DNA of 64,000 nucleotides from Musa acuminata AAA Group (GCF_036884655.1 NC_088344.1:32146001-32210000); one strand, 5' to 3'. Positions 36,470 to 49,900 are shown, counted from the first letter of the stretch. Notes: generated from the letters alone by a model not told the origin. A program made the numbers and translations.

Positions 36470-36900
36470 TTGATCTGTTAGACCATATTGATGTGGTCAT
36501 GTATGATCTAGCCCATATGACTATGTATGACCCAGCCTATATGGCCTGGTAAGTGCCAACCTATGTGATAAGGTACAACTCAACTTATGTGGTCAGACAT
36601 AACTTGACTCATATAGCTAGGTGCGATCCAATCCATGTGGCTATATATATCCCAACATATGTGGCAAGATATGACCTAACTCATGTAGCCAAACATAACC
36701 CAACCCATATGGCTAGGTATGATCCAATCCATGTGGCCATGTACATTGTAGCTCATATGACAAGATATGATATAACCCGGTGATCAAGAATGGCCAACTC
36801 ATGTGAGTAGGTATAACCCAGTTAATATGGTCAGATACGACTCTAACTCATATGTCTAGGTATAACTAACTCGTAAGCCAAATATGACTTAGTTCAGTGG
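36470..36900. repeat. 24-bp minisatellite, about 17 units
   Basis: Diverged 24-base units such as ccaatccatgtggctatata plus four further bases, tandem and without spacers. Because 24 is a multiple of three, one frame (36553-36783) stays open and reads as 8-residue repeats like PTHMARYD and LTHVAKHN. Unit length slips to 22-25 near the right end. There is no start context or domain, so I do not call a gene. Confidence 0.85.
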
Positions 36901-37566
36901 TAAGGCTTAGCCCAACTTGCGAGTGAGGCTTAGCCTAGTCCATGAAGTTAAGTCTGCGGAGCTATGCAATTGGCATTAGACACATCGTCGTTCCTCTATT
37001 TAGCCCATTGTTCCTCAACTCAACCTATTACCTAGAACAAACATGTGCAGTGCATATGACCTATCCAAGACTCAGGTGGGTTGGTTCGATTTGGGCTAAC
37101 ACTATATGACATAGTCCAATTTCCTCACTCTTTAATTATTTGAGCTCATTAATTAACTAAATCAAATAGGTTTTGATCGATTAAAGCCCGTTTAGGGTGA
37201 TTCCAAACCAACTTGACTAGTTCAAACTTACTTGATCTAATCGAGATCAATAAAATCTAAATTAGACCGGTCTAGAATTATCCCAAATCAATTTTATAAA
37301 GATTTAAGGTTAGCTTCATTTGGTTATAGTCAAACTGAGTTTGGTTTAAGTCAAATAAACTATTCAATTTTGGTTGATTGAGGACTATTGACTGATTGAT
37401 ATTTCATGCCTTTATAAGTTGATAAAGTTAAAAATAAGATATCATTTAAAAATGATTATTGATTTTCTTTTTTTTTTATATGAATATTATCATATAATAG
37501 TTCGTGTGACTACGCTTATATTGAAAGTGCAACAAAAAGCTCACCTCTGGGATTTTAGATTTTATA
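36901..37566. other. Spacer, nothing recognised
   Basis: AT-rich with several ctagttcaa/gatcaa-type short words; no gene, and no match to other parts of the window that I can support. Confidence 0.35.
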
Positions 37567-38231
37567 GTAGATATTTTGCTGGATTTAAAGTTTCCTGGTT
37601 CTTTTTCATGATGGGAATTGCCATGGAATTTTAGATATTTTGCTAAGTTGAAGTTTCAAAAGATCTTCTTGATGGATGGGAAACCATATGCAATCTGGAG
37701 TGATCCTAAACACATATATGAAAAGACTTCATGAGCAACAAAACTCAAAACTTTTTAAGTAAAAAAACTCAAATTTCTTGAGGTTGCAACTACTTGTTTT
37801 CTCCCTCCTTTCTTTCCTCCTCCCTCTACGGCCGACATCTCTTCTCTAGGTTGCTACTCTTATTGATTTTAAGACTGCCTGCTGTTGTGTTTCGGTTTAT
37901 CGTACCCTCTTCCTGTAGTTGTCGAGGGGTGGAGTCCTAATTGAAGGACCCTCAGTCGGTGTCCTGCTCAACTTTCAGTATGAGTCCAATTTCAATTGAG
38001 TTGGATGGGTTCTTCGAGCTGGCATAATCTGATCCTTGAGATTGGGCTTGGGTAAGACAAAATTAGTGTGACCCAAATCGGGTTTGAGGTACACAAGAAT
38101 AGGACTCAAACTGGGCTTAATAGTCTTCGATGATATAGAGCCCATAGTTGGTCAGATATATCTATCTAATAATTCAAACGATATTATGAGAGAATGATTT
38201 TGAGGAAACGTAGTAGGAAGATAAATATGTT
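37567..38231. repeat. Upstream block of F-box copy 6, left part, with insertion
   Basis: Aligns with 22560-22870, but a segment at about 37762-38105 has no counterpart there. The inserted segment contains ccttctcctccctc-like pyrimidine runs and a gggcttgggtaagac region. Its ends do not show a clear target-site duplication. Confidence 0.55.
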
Positions 38232-38236
38232 AGAAC

Positions 38237-38701
38237 TGTAAGATTATATGATTCTATTTAATTAAGTAAAATATATTATAGATATTATTGGATTCTGATT
38301 ATGGTTATTGTCCAATTAAAGTATGATTCCTTAGGAGATAACCTTGATGGGAGGAACTCTCCTAATAACTTATCCTAGACCCTCTACTCTCGCTTATAAA
38401 TAGACAGGACTTCTAAAGGCTAAGGGTATTATCTATGTGTATCTCTGAGTGCATCATCTGTGTGCATCTGAGTAGTGCATCATCTGTGTGTATCTGTGTG
38501 CATCAGGATCTAGTTCTCCTTGTAGATTGATATTTCAGATCCGAAGATGAAGTGCTTGTAGATCAGTTAAGGTTTATTTTTCTGAACAATAAGAAAAAGG
38601 TACATATCGTAATATTGTTAGATCCAATTTATTTGATTTTAATCTTGGTATAAAAGTTTTTCCGCATTATAGAGAGCATGATTACAGATTTTATGCTAAC
38701 A
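38237..38701 (+). repeat. 5' LTR of Copia-2
   Basis: Starts tgtaagattatatg and ends gctaaca. A TATA-like site tataaata is at 38395-38402. It is followed by short tandem words gtgcatcatctgtgtg at about 38450-38510, which may form the LTR's R/U5 region. Confidence 0.85.
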
Positions 38702-38904
38702 ATTGGTATCAGAGCCAAGTTCTTGAGATCAAATATATTAGATCTATTATTTTTGTTTACGATGCCTGAATGATTCGTCTGATATTATTGATCTGTTTTT
38801 TTTCTATATGATTTGCTCTATTACTGATTATGAGCAATGTACAATTTTATGTTTGATCGATGAATTTACTATTTACTATCATCGATGTTATTGAGATGAT
38901 CATC

Positions 38905-40920
38905 TCTTTTGATCGTTGTCGACGAAAGGCCGTGTACCACCCTGCAGCCACGCATCACGGTCGTGCCCGAGCAGAGGTCTGCTTGTGAGCGATGGCGGCA
39001 CCACAGACATCCTGCACTGCTTGTGAACGCGGTGACCGCGGAAGGGGACGGGGTGCCCTATGGACAGTGGGCAGGAACCGCCGTAGCGGCCGCTCGTGGG
39101 CAGAGGTAGGTACCGCCGCAGCGGACGCGCGTCGACAACAGCCGCGTCCAGCCCTTCAACGCTGCACGTAGCGCCGCAACGACCGCTCGTGGGCAGAGGC
39201 AGGTACCACCGCAGCGGACGCGCGTTGGCAACAATCGTGGCCAGCCCTTCAGCGCTGCACGTAGCGTCGCATGCAGCGTCACAATGGCCACGCGCGAGCA
39301 GTGGCAGCGCCGCACGCAACGTCGCAACGGCTGCGCCGCACGCGCAGGCGGCGGCAGCAAGGTAGATTAGGGTTTTGGCATAATTATAGTTTTGACCTCG
39401 AGGCTAGGGTTTTGCAAATTACAATTCTGCCCTTACAAATTTTACAATTCTAGTTTATGTTCTGTCAACATATTTACAGTTTTACCCTCGAGTCTATTTT
39501 GTCAAATTACAGTTCTGCCCTTTGTGAATTTCTTAATTTCAATTTATATCCTATCAAATATTTACAGTTTTATCATTATGAAATTGAGAAATTTAGTTTA
39601 TATTCTTAATTATAAAATTGATAAATATGATTTATTATAATTATGATTGAATTTAATCATAATTATATTTTTGATTATTTGATTGGATTTAATTTTTGAT
39701 TAAAAAAATATAAATTATAGTTTACTTTATAGTTTTCTCATATGAATTATTGATTATACATGTGGTAAATAAAATCCAATTATTGTTCTTGGATATTTAT
39801 TTAGTTATTCACATATATATATTTGAAATTATGAAATAATGTTTACCTTTCACATGAAGGCAATGAAGACATGATTTATATGTTATCATGATTATCATAT
39901 GAGTTTTCTTTTACTGATTAAAGTTTAATAATTATTATGGTTATTCTATTATTGAACTACTTAACATTAATGTTCAATAATTATTATGGTTATTCTATTA
40001 TTGAATTGTTTAGCATTAATCTTCAATAATTATTATGGTTGTTCTATTATTGAAACTACTTAGCATTAATGTTTAATAATTATTATGGTTGTTATTCTAT
40101 TATTGAACTGCTTAGCATAAATTAAAGAAATTTGATGAATATTATTTGTAATTCATCTCCTTAAGTTTTATCTAACTTGTAATTACCAAAGTGGCCTTGG
40201 ATGATAAACTTTTGTGATATGAATTACAATAAAGGTCTTATCATTTATAGGACATTTTAGATTGTATTTTATATTTTTGTATTGGTCCTACAGCCACTAA
40301 AGTAACCTGGATCGATAATGTATAAAATACATTATGAAATTAGTCCTAAATGATATTAAATAAAAATAATATTCACAATGGCAGTATGAATTAGGATAAA
40401 GAAATTTAGTGAATATTATTTATAATTTATCTTCCTAAGTTTTATCTGATCGGTAGCTACCAAAGTAGCTTGGGATGATAGGCTTATGGGATATGAATTA
40501 CAATAAAGTTCATATCATTCATGGGATATTTTAGACTGTATTTTATCTTTTTGTATTGGTCCTGTAGCCACCAAAGTGACTAAAATAATATTCACGATGA
40601 CACATATAATTATGAGATTTAGATAATCCCAAAGGAGAATCTATTTCAAATAATTATGTAATGGGATAGGATGATTCTGTTTTGGATATTCTTATAGTTT
40701 AGGGTTGTATACCCAAAGGTAACAACACTATTCCACAAGGATGGTATCAGTCCTCCATAAGTGATTTTAAGTGAACACTAGATATGTCAATATTTCACCC
40801 AAAAGTGAAATATAGATGATATTAATAGTTTATCATATTTTGAAAACTCAAAGCATTAATGTTATATTATTACTATGGCGCTTCCTTTATTGTGTTTCTG
40901 TAAATGTCCCTATACTTTCT
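38905..40920 (+). other. Copia-2 leader with GC island and tandem amplifications
   Basis: The GC-rich island (38905-39365) contains a 93-bp tandem duplication (39091 and 39184, cgctcgtgggcagagg). Further right, a unit of about 50 bp (aataattattatggtt) is repeated four times at about 39925-40115. A segment of about 275 bp is repeated twice (about 40120 and 40395, landmark taccaaagt). Copia-1 has single copies of the last two. ORFs here are repeat shadows. Confidence 0.65.
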
Positions 40921-43900
40921 GAAATAAATGGCTTGAGCATATGCAAATTGTATTGAGTGAGTGAGACCTTGATCAGATTAATTGAACAGAACACAAACTT
41001 AATTACTGAAAATTTTATGAAATAAATAATTGAGGTGACTGATCAAGAAAGGTATAAAAGACTCAATTTTATAATACTTAGACTTCAGTACAGTTTACAA
41101 CTAGCGCATGAGAACATCTAAGGATCAATTTAAATTATCTGATAAGTCATTAGTTGACACCTTACTATGATAGTATTTGAGGAATTTAAGATTATATCCT
41201 CAAAATAAATGATAAAGATGTAAGCTCAAGACTCATAATATTTTGAGTACTATTCAAGGAGTAGGTAACACTAAAATAAGGATGAAGCGTAAGTTCACTT
41301 GAGTTTATAATTACTATATAAACTCATAAAAGAATATCTTCACAATAAAGTGTTATTTTTGTCGCAAATAAAGTTATGTGAAGAAGAAATATACTATAAG
41401 ATTTGATTTGAAATGAAAAAGGTATAATTATAACCTTTGTATGGTTCAAATCAAATATTATGGATATTATTGATGGATTAATTTAATGCTTCATCATATG
41501 TTACCAATAATAGATATTTTCATTAAAATAAAAATAAAAATGAATAGGGATAAAATCAAAAGAGAATGAGATATTTATCAATATAGGGAATCATCTTAAA
41601 GTGAAAGCGATATTAGTTTATATTTATCGCTTATATCTAAAGATGATTCAATTTGATAAATCTTGAGGATTTATGCTTCTTATAATTCTGGGAATTTGAG
41701 TGCTTTACCTAGAATTATTAAAAATATTATTTCTTTTTTGACAGTTGTAAACTTACTATGATTCAATAAAATTAACCTTTGAATTCTGTATAACATTCTA
41801 TGCAGAATTAATATGAATCATAAGTTTACAATGATCCTACAATTAAATATTGAAGTGAAATATAGTTTTATAAACTCCTTGAGATTATGTTTATCACTCT
41901 ATGCTTTTGTCTCATTAAAGAGAGACATTTTATCACCATATAAATAATCTGTTGAGATATGATTATATATATCTAATTCATATAAAGTCTATGACCATTT
42001 ACACTCTTGAAGTGTATATAAATGAAGTTGATAGACAATTAGATAGAAAAGTCAAGATCATCATATCTGACAAGGGTGATAAATTTTATAGTATTTATGA
42101 TGAACCCAATTCTTTTGCTAGATTCTTAGAAAAATAAGGTATATGATTTACTAGCTAACCATACCATATAGATATGGTTAGGAGCATGATAGATTATTCT
42201 TTTGTACCCAAATCAATGTGAGAAGAAGCTCCAAGGATAACTATATATATGAAATGATATACCTTTCTAGTAAGTAAATTACATGACTTTTTTTTTAAGT
42301 TATGAAATGATAGGAAACATGACTTAAGATATTTACATATTTGATATTGTCCTATGGAGATAAGGATCTTCAACTCACATAAAAGAAAATTAGATTTAAT
42401 AATTATTTTTGAATATTTTATTATCTATTCAGAAAAGTTTAAAAGGGGTACATATCTTATTACTCTAATCATAGTACGAGGACAATTAAATCTGGTAACA
42501 CAAGATTCCTATAAAATAGTAAATCAGTGAAAATCTTGAAATTTAATTTTGATATAAAGAAGATACAAGTTAATACTCCTTTATTATTCGAGAGATTATT
42601 GTTATTCAAATCATTAAATGATTTGATGAAATTGAACAATAAAATAACATTATTAAACTCCCACATTATATTGATATCGCTGTTAATAGTCTTCTAAAAC
42701 AACCATAATTGATAACTTTGAGAATATCTCAAAGGGGAAGGAATCATGTCATTTATGGTTATTATGTTGTATATCTGTAAGAATTATAATATGATATAGG
42801 AATCAGAATGGATCCTTTATTTTTGTCACGGTCATAAAAAGTAATGATTCTAAAAAGTAATATGATGTAATAAAAAAAGAGTTAAAATTAATAACCAGAA
42901 TGGTATCTGATAAATTTATCGAATTATCCAATAATTGTAAAAGAGTCTATTATATAAATGTGACTCAAAGGATAATGTCAAACGATATAATAGTCAGACT
43001 TGTGGTTAATATGGGTTACTCTAAATGATTTACAAAGAAAATAAAAGAAATATAAAGTTTGGTATGCAAATTCAGGAATCCATTTATGACCTTAAACAAG
43101 CTTCAAGATAATGATATATAAAGGTTCTTGATATCATTATTTCATATTTAAGATAAATATTATTAATCAGTATTTATATCAATGGGAGCAAGTTTATTGG
43201 TCTTATATATGGATAGTATTTTGCCTTATCAATAGTGATCTTGTTACTAAAAGTTTTAATATGGTTGATATAAATGAGACATCTTATATTATTAACATTG
43301 AGTAATTCAAGGATAGACCTCAATAATTATGAAGATTGTCTTAGAAAGGATATATCAACCGAGTCTTGAAATGATTTTAATATACAGCTTTGTTCAGTCA
43401 ATCATAAAAAGCAAAGTTTTAGTCAATAGTAAATGCTTGAAAATGATTTGAAAATAAGCAGATAAAGAAGATATTCTTTGTATATGCGTAGTTGGAAGTC
43501 TATGTTCAAGTTTGTGTTAGAAAAGATATCAGTTTTTACAATTAAAATGTTGGGTATATATTGAAGTCATCCAGAAGTAAAAACATTAAAGGACTACAGA
43601 AAAAGTAATAAGATATCCGGAAGGGATAAAAGATTATATGCTCACATGTATAAAATTATATCAGCTTGAAATAATGGTATTTTTCAAATACTGATTATAT
43701 AAATTACCTCGATAATAAGAAGTCCACCTTACGATTAATATCTATGCAATTAGAGAGGTAATTTATTATTATTAATAATAGAAGTTGATTTTGTGACATG
43801 CTTTGAGGCTACTAATCAAATTTTTTATTGTAAAATTTTTATCACAGGACTTGGTGTAGTCAAACTCAATTACCAAGTTGAAGATATTTTATGACATTGC

Positions 43901-44100
43901 AATAGTTTTCTTCTCTAAGAATGACAAGTACTATTGCATCTATATGCATTATGGTATAAAGTACTTGCTGGTTAGAGAAGATGAGTCCAAAAACATCTAA
44001 TGTCAATTAATTACTTGAGTTCCACTGTATTGATTGCTGATCCATTCATTTGGGGCTTACAGTCTAAAGTATTTTGAAAGAACATGTTCTTATGATTGGG
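40921..44100 (+). pseudogene. Copia-2 gag-pol remnants
   Basis: Follows the same order as Copia-1 at much lower quality. Best pieces: an integrase part in 41952-42137 (VDRQLDRKVKIIISDKGDKF), YDLKQAS-like reverse transcriptase traces at about 43085-43115, and RNase H traces around 43680-43990. No frame exceeds about 60 residues. Assignment rests mainly on alignment to Copia-1. Confidence 0.7.
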
Positions 44101-44557
44101 TTTGTGAGCAACCCATAAAGGATATGGTGATGCATGTTTGAGTGGATATTATAATTGACATTCTTACTTACGTACTTAAAGTTATTTGTTTCTGCTATCC
44201 TGTTCTCAATTATGTATGTACATATTATGATTGAATGTGATGACAGGATTGTCTTGATAAGACAAATTATAGGGGTCATTTTGGACTGCATTAGGAAAGA
44301 CTAGCAGTATTATGTACATAGAAGGAAGTGTGACACTGATGGCATACAATCGTTATGACTTATATTGTTAGTCAGACTTAATGTAGTAGTATTATTATTA
44401 TTGGACTTATTGACCTATTTTCTAAAAATTCACACGCGTGTATATAGTTTTGTAAAATTTCAGAATCCAATTGAGTCAAATTATTTTTAAATAAATTTTA
44501 TTTATTTTTTATTTTAAATCTTTTGTATTTTACTGATTAATGGGCCAAGTGGGAGAA

Positions 44558-45004
44558 TATTAGATTATGTGGCCCTATTTAATTAAATAAGATATATTAT
44601 AGATATTATTGGATTCTGATTATGGTTATTGTTCAATAGAAAAAAAGTTCATATTAAAGTAGGATTCCTTAGGAGATAACCTTGATAAGAGGAACTCTCA
44701 TGATAACTTATCCTAGACCCTCTACTCTCGCCTATAAATAGACAGGACTTCTATGGACTAAGGGTATTATCTATGTATATCTGAGTGCATCATCTGTGTG
44801 CATCTGAATAGTGCATCATCTGTGTGTATCTATGTGCATCAGAGTGCAAGGAGAAGGATCTAGTTCTCTTTGTAGATTGAGATTTATTTTTCTGAACAAG
44901 AAAAAGGTACGTATCGTAATATTGTTAGATCTAATTTATTTGATTTTAATCTTGACATAAAAGTTTTTCCGCATTACATATAGCATATAGATTTTATGCT
45001 AACT
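44558..45004 (+). repeat. 3' LTR of Copia-2
   Basis: Starts tattagattatgtgg (the first TG has become TA) and ends gctaact. A TATA-like site is at 44733-44740. It lacks about 20 bases present before the second half of the 5' LTR. Confidence 0.85.
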
Positions 45005-45671
45005 AGAACTAGCTTGGTGAGAAATCTAATCAATTTTCTTGAAGATTAGAGTTGGAGATCATAGTGGTTGGAAGCAGATTTTCAAATTTGGGGGACAAAA
45101 TTTTTAGAGAATAGAGTTATAATATTTGTAACTTTTTGACAAATATTTGAAGGATCAACCTACATAGTAACACCTCAATCATATCAAAAGACCTCTTTTA
45201 CAATATTAATCCTTAATGAACTAAAGTGTGAAATTATTATTATTTATTTATTATATTATATTATTATTTGTTATCCTTGAATTCTTCTTTTTCTTCCCAC
45301 TACGTATTCGTGCTCACTTTGTTATTATTCGGATTGTCATTGGATTTGGATGGACTCCTTAAGATTGATCTCATATGATATTTGGAGAAATTATTTATGT
45401 TTCTCAGTTGCTTTTTTAGAATTTTATATTTATATAGAAACATGAATGACATGCAAATTTCTCTTACCAACAATGCCATATTGAAATTATCCTTAATATA
45501 GAGCATGGCGTTTTTCATGCGTTTAAGGAAATATATTATTTAGATCTTATACACCTTTTATAAACAACTATACAATTGTATATTAATAACCCATGAATGA
45601 TCAATAAAATTCATCATTCCTCCAATATAATTGATTTTCACATTGTCAATTCTTATCTACAATAGATAGAG
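45005..45671 (+). promoter_or_regulatory. Upstream and promoter block of F-box copy 6
   Basis: Aligns with 22869-23351. The proximal block is at about 45529-45610 (aggaaatatattatttagat, ttatacacc, ataacccatgaatga). A deletion at its right end removed the ancestral start codon region (see copy 6). Confidence 0.55.
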
Positions 45672-46951
45672 ATGGCTAACAGGACCCGTCCTGATCAGAT
45701 GACAAACTACGAGGACCAACAGGACTCTGAAACTAATGCCCTTCCTCCGATTTCACCAAAGTAAGCATCAACATCCCCACTTCATCGATTAAAGATAATC
45801 ATAAAAGTTCAAAATGGCCTCGTAAATCTCGCTAAAGATGATAATTTCTTTTCTATGCTTTCATGTTTCATCATAGACTTGTAGTTGCAACTGAGAAGAA
45901 CCACAAGAGAGAGATCGATGGCAATGAAGAGAAAACTAGGTATATTTCAATCGATATTGTGGAGTCAATCTTGACACGGATGAACTCGAGGGACATCATG
46001 CGTGTTGGTGTAGCATGCAAGGATTGGAGAGCTATTTCAGCGCAGTTCAACCCGATCAAGAGGAAGATTCCATGGCTAATTACTACCAAAGTTTGGAAGG
46101 CCAGCTGCCGCCTACAAAGTGTAGTAGACAATGAAGACACCTTCAAAGTCAAGTTCCCTGAGATTCCGACGAGTAGGACTTTATTCTATAATTGCACTAA
46201 TGGTTGGCTAGTGACCGAACCTGACCACTATAGCTCGATGATCCTATTGAATCCCTTTTCTAGTGTGTGGTTGCAACTCCCAGCTTGCAAGCTTATGCCC
46301 AACTCTTTCATCTGCATGTCATCAGCTCCGACAGACCCTAACTGTATCATTCTAGCACGTGACTACATTAATCATCTATATGTTTGGAGGCCAGGAGATG
46401 AATCATGGACCCTAGAAGAAGGCATGCTTGAACCTTTCGAGACAATTATTAGCTTCAAGGGGCAATTCTACACTTGGAATCGCTGGAGTAGATGCTTAAC
46501 AATCTTTCAAATCCTTCCTCTTCGGCTAAGGAAGCTAGTGGTACCATGTCCATTCGATTCTCGTAGCTCTGATGTAAGTAATGTGTCATTGGTCGAGTCT
46601 TGTGGAAACATATTGTTGGTTTGCATAATGAAGCACGCCCGTCAACCCTTCGTCATATTCCTCTTTCAACTCGATCTAGAGAACAAGGTGTGGATCAAGA
46701 TAGAGAGCTTGGGAGATCAAGCATTATTCATGGCCATTCCTCGTAATCAGGTTATCTCAGTCTCGGCTCGTGAAGTTGGATGTTCTGCTAATTGTATTTA
46801 TTTGACTGGTGTCTGGCAACCATTTCCACTTGGTGAATTCAGTGTTTACAGTATGAATAATGATGTCATCACAAGTTTTCCAACATTTGTTGGACACAAT
46901 CAACGACGATATGGTTGCAATCGACTCTGGATCACCCCAAGCTTGAGTTGA
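45672..46951 (+). CDS. F-box protein with KIB1-4 domain, copy 6
   Basis: Exons are 45672-45760 and 45877-46951 (116-bp intron), giving 387 residues. Relative to copy 3, about 105 bases of exon 1 are gone, between gatag and agagatggctaac. The first ATG in frame is therefore the internal Met of copy 3 (MANRTRPDQMTNYEDQQDSE), preceded by TAG at 45663-45665. The F-box follows at about residues 48-88 (RYISIDIVESILTRMNSRDI, ACKDWRAI). The KIB1-4 region is complete: LLNPFSSVWLQLPACKLMPN, LYVWRPGDESW, LRLRKLVVPCPFD, CNRLWITPSLS. The F-box and C-terminal domain are unaffected by the N-terminal loss, so function is plausible. Confidence 0.85.
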
Positions 46952-48093
46952 AAGGAAAGAAGGAAAAGAAACTTCCTTTTAGAACAATAAACTTTTGGAT
47001 TTTGTTTTTTTTCTTAAGAAAGAAGAAATTTATGGTCTTTGTCTTGACCAATTGCTTGTCAATAGTCATATCATGACTTGTAATATCATGAATCATATAA
47101 GGAAATATATTATTTGGGAACTTTTAAAACTGAACATCTTCCTCTGTACCTCTTCTTACCAAAACCTTAAGATTCATGGTGTAACAAGAACAAATCCTAA
47201 TTCATTAAGAATTATACTTCCTACTTGGATCCTTAATCCGAATTCTAATCATAATCTACCATGGATCTAATTATGACTCCTCCAATATTTAAAATCTAAT
47301 TAAGACTCCTAAAATACTTACTAGCCGTAACAAAAACATATTTGTGTGACATTCACTACCCCCTCCTAGTAAGTGATACAAGATGTTTTTGATATTATTG
47401 GGATTGTACCCTCTCCATAAATTTTGTCAACTATTCTCTAGAGTTGAAAATGGTATGACACCATACGATGCCTACATTTTACTCTAGTCGATCACTATCT
47501 TATTGGCCTAAATCAATCTCTTTCGACTAAGTCAATAAGAAGCACTCTTAAGTGGGTCTAGTGACGTCCTTTAGTGTTTATCTTTTTACTTAGTACTTTG
47601 AGTCTATCTTTACATTCTCCATCATCTTGATCTAGATTTTGGACCATTGTACTCTCTCTCTTGGGAGCAATGGATCGATGGTCATCTAGAAGTCGTATAT
47701 CTATAATATAGTTGTGCTATTGTCATGATCATGACCTCATAGTTTGTCACATTGCATTGATATCTCATTCCTTCTAAATTAACATACCCACCTCTGTAAT
47801 ATCATGACACTCTCTTGTGAGTCCATAATCCTTCTAAGTGATGTTGAATAGCTAAGGACCTTTAAACTTGTTTTCTCTTCCAGTCCCTTTAAATCAACTA
47901 CTTCAATATATTAGTATTCTCCAAGTAATTCTTCCCTAATTGATAGAAAGATAGTTTGCAACTCGCATGTATAACCATCACTTCCAAAGCCTGCTAACTT
48001 TGTTATTTGCATATGTCATCGCCAATGTCAATGTTAGCTCACCTAAAAAAAAAAAAAAAGATTCTCAATTAGATATTCTAACAACCTAATACA
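46952..48093. repeat. 3' flank of F-box copy 6 (partner at 24697-25705)
   Basis: Aligns with the flank of copy 3 to the common Copia-3 insertion site. It contains an A15-type run at about 48045 absent from the partner. ORF 46995-47270 is a chance frame. Confidence 0.55.
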
Positions 48094-48559
48094 TGTGAAG
48101 AAAGGGAAAGATCATATTCAAGTGCAACCCTTCCTCAAATAGTAGTAACAAAGTATTATTAGCTTAAGATTAAACTAAATAGAAAAAGAAAAAACAAAGG
48201 TGGAAGTAAAAAAATAAAATGCTATATTGAACTTCTAAAAAAGAAAAACATTTACAAGATCATGAACTACTCTTTGACTTGAGCCCTATAGGCCTAAATA
48301 CTTGAGATTTGGAATGGATCTACATATGTAACTATCATCTATTTATAGGTGTAGAATAATGATTTAAATCAAGAGAACCATATCTCTAAAATTTTATCTA
48401 ATCAACTTATTTAAAAGATAAAAGATAAGAATCTTAAAATACTCCAAAAGATAATACTTTAAATTTTAACACTCCCTCTTAAAGTACACCTTTGGAGATA
48501 AGTCTTAGTTTGCTTTGAAGATTTTCAAACGATCTTTCGGAGTGAGATTTTCTAAAGAT

Positions 48560-49900
48560 ATCTATGATAAATAAATTTTCTCTTTATTCCCATAACCTCA
48601 ATGACTACTTGAAATATCTTTTCCTAGATAAAATTATATTCAATTTTAATATGTTTGGCTCTTGCATGACAAATTAGATTTTTAGTTAATTTTAAGGCAT
48701 TTTGATTGACATACTGTAAATTAGTCAGTTTGTTAATTTGATAGTAAATGTCCTTAATCAAACACCTTAACCATATACATTCTTGAGTAAAAGTAAACAA
48801 ATTTTGTATTTTATTTTGGTTGTAGAACGAGAGATCGATTATTATTTCTTACAACACCGTGAGATACAAGCATAACCATATAAAAAGACATAACAAAAAG
48901 TGAATCTATGATTATCCAAATCACCTCCTAAATTAGTATTTGCATAACTATGCAATTCAGGATGAATGCCCTTCTTAAAGTATAATCTCAAATCAAGAGT
49001 AGAATTTATATATTTCAAAATTCTCTTTCCTACATCAAGATGTGGCTTCTTTGGAAATTATATAAAATAACCTATAAGACCAATTAAAAATATAATATCT
49101 AATCTTGTAATTGTTAAGTAAATGAGACTACTAATAAGCATATAAAAAGATCGAGGGTCAGAAAAAACTTTTTCATCATTACAACTTAACTTTATATTTA
49201 CATCAAGTGTAGTAGAAACCTTTTTTATTAATTTTAAATCTTTCAATAATTTCTTTTACATAACTTATTTAAGAGATAAATATATCTTCTTTTATATTTA
49301 TCACTTTTAGTCTAAGAAAAATATCAAGCTCCTTTAAGATTTTTATTGTAAATCAGAGAGAAAGACCACCATGAAGCTTTAAAATATTTATTTCATCATT
49401 ACCAATAATAATCATATCATCCACATATAAAAGAATAATAACATATAGGCTTCCTTGCTTTTTAATAAATAAGCTAAGTTTTGAATGAAAAAAAATAATC
49501 ACAGAAATATAAGCATTGAGCAATTTTTCTATACCAAACTCTAGGAGCTTACTTTAACCTATGGAGGGCCTTCATAAGCTTATAAAAATAATTTAATTTA
49601 AAATAGAAGTATACCCTAGTGGTTATTTCATATAAATGTCATTGTCAATTTCACCATATAGGAAGGTATTCTTCACATTAAATTGTCAAAGCTTCCATAA
49701 AAAATTAGCTACTAGGGCATTCACCATCTTTAACATATGTCATCTTGGCCAAAATGACTAAAAGTTTCCTCATAATCTTCTCCATATTTTTCAAAAAACT
49801 CACTTGTGACATGTTTTGCCTTATGACAAATCTATACATCTATCTAACTTATGTTTCACCTTGTAGATTTATTTATAGTAATTGGATCTATATTTATAGG
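48560..49900 (-). pseudogene. Copia-3b reverse transcriptase and RNase H remnant
   Basis: Minus strand, about 49400-49445, reads SLYVIILLYVDDMIIIGNDE, so the YVDD catalytic box is still present. The segment 49058-49246 (LIKKVSTTLDVNIKLSCND) joins reverse transcriptase to RNase H. Frequent frame changes make it non-functional. Confidence 0.78.

Larger units (their letters stand above)
38237..45004 (+). mobile_element. Copia-2: decayed Copia element, target-site duplication AGAAC
   Basis: LTRs are 38237-38701 and 44558-45004. The tRNA-Met-type primer site tggtatcagagc is intact at 38704-38715 and the polypurine tract is at about 44546-44557. AGAAC flanks both sides (38232-38236 and 45005-45009). 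Order and sequence match Copia-1, with a larger leader. Coding remnants are far more decayed than in Copia-1, although the LTRs still resemble each other well. The unoccupied paralogous site is at 22869-22873. Confidence 0.9.

Noticed and set aside
36470..36900. CRISPR-like repeat array
   Set aside because: The units are contiguous and diverged with no unique spacers, and the DNA is from a plant nucleus.
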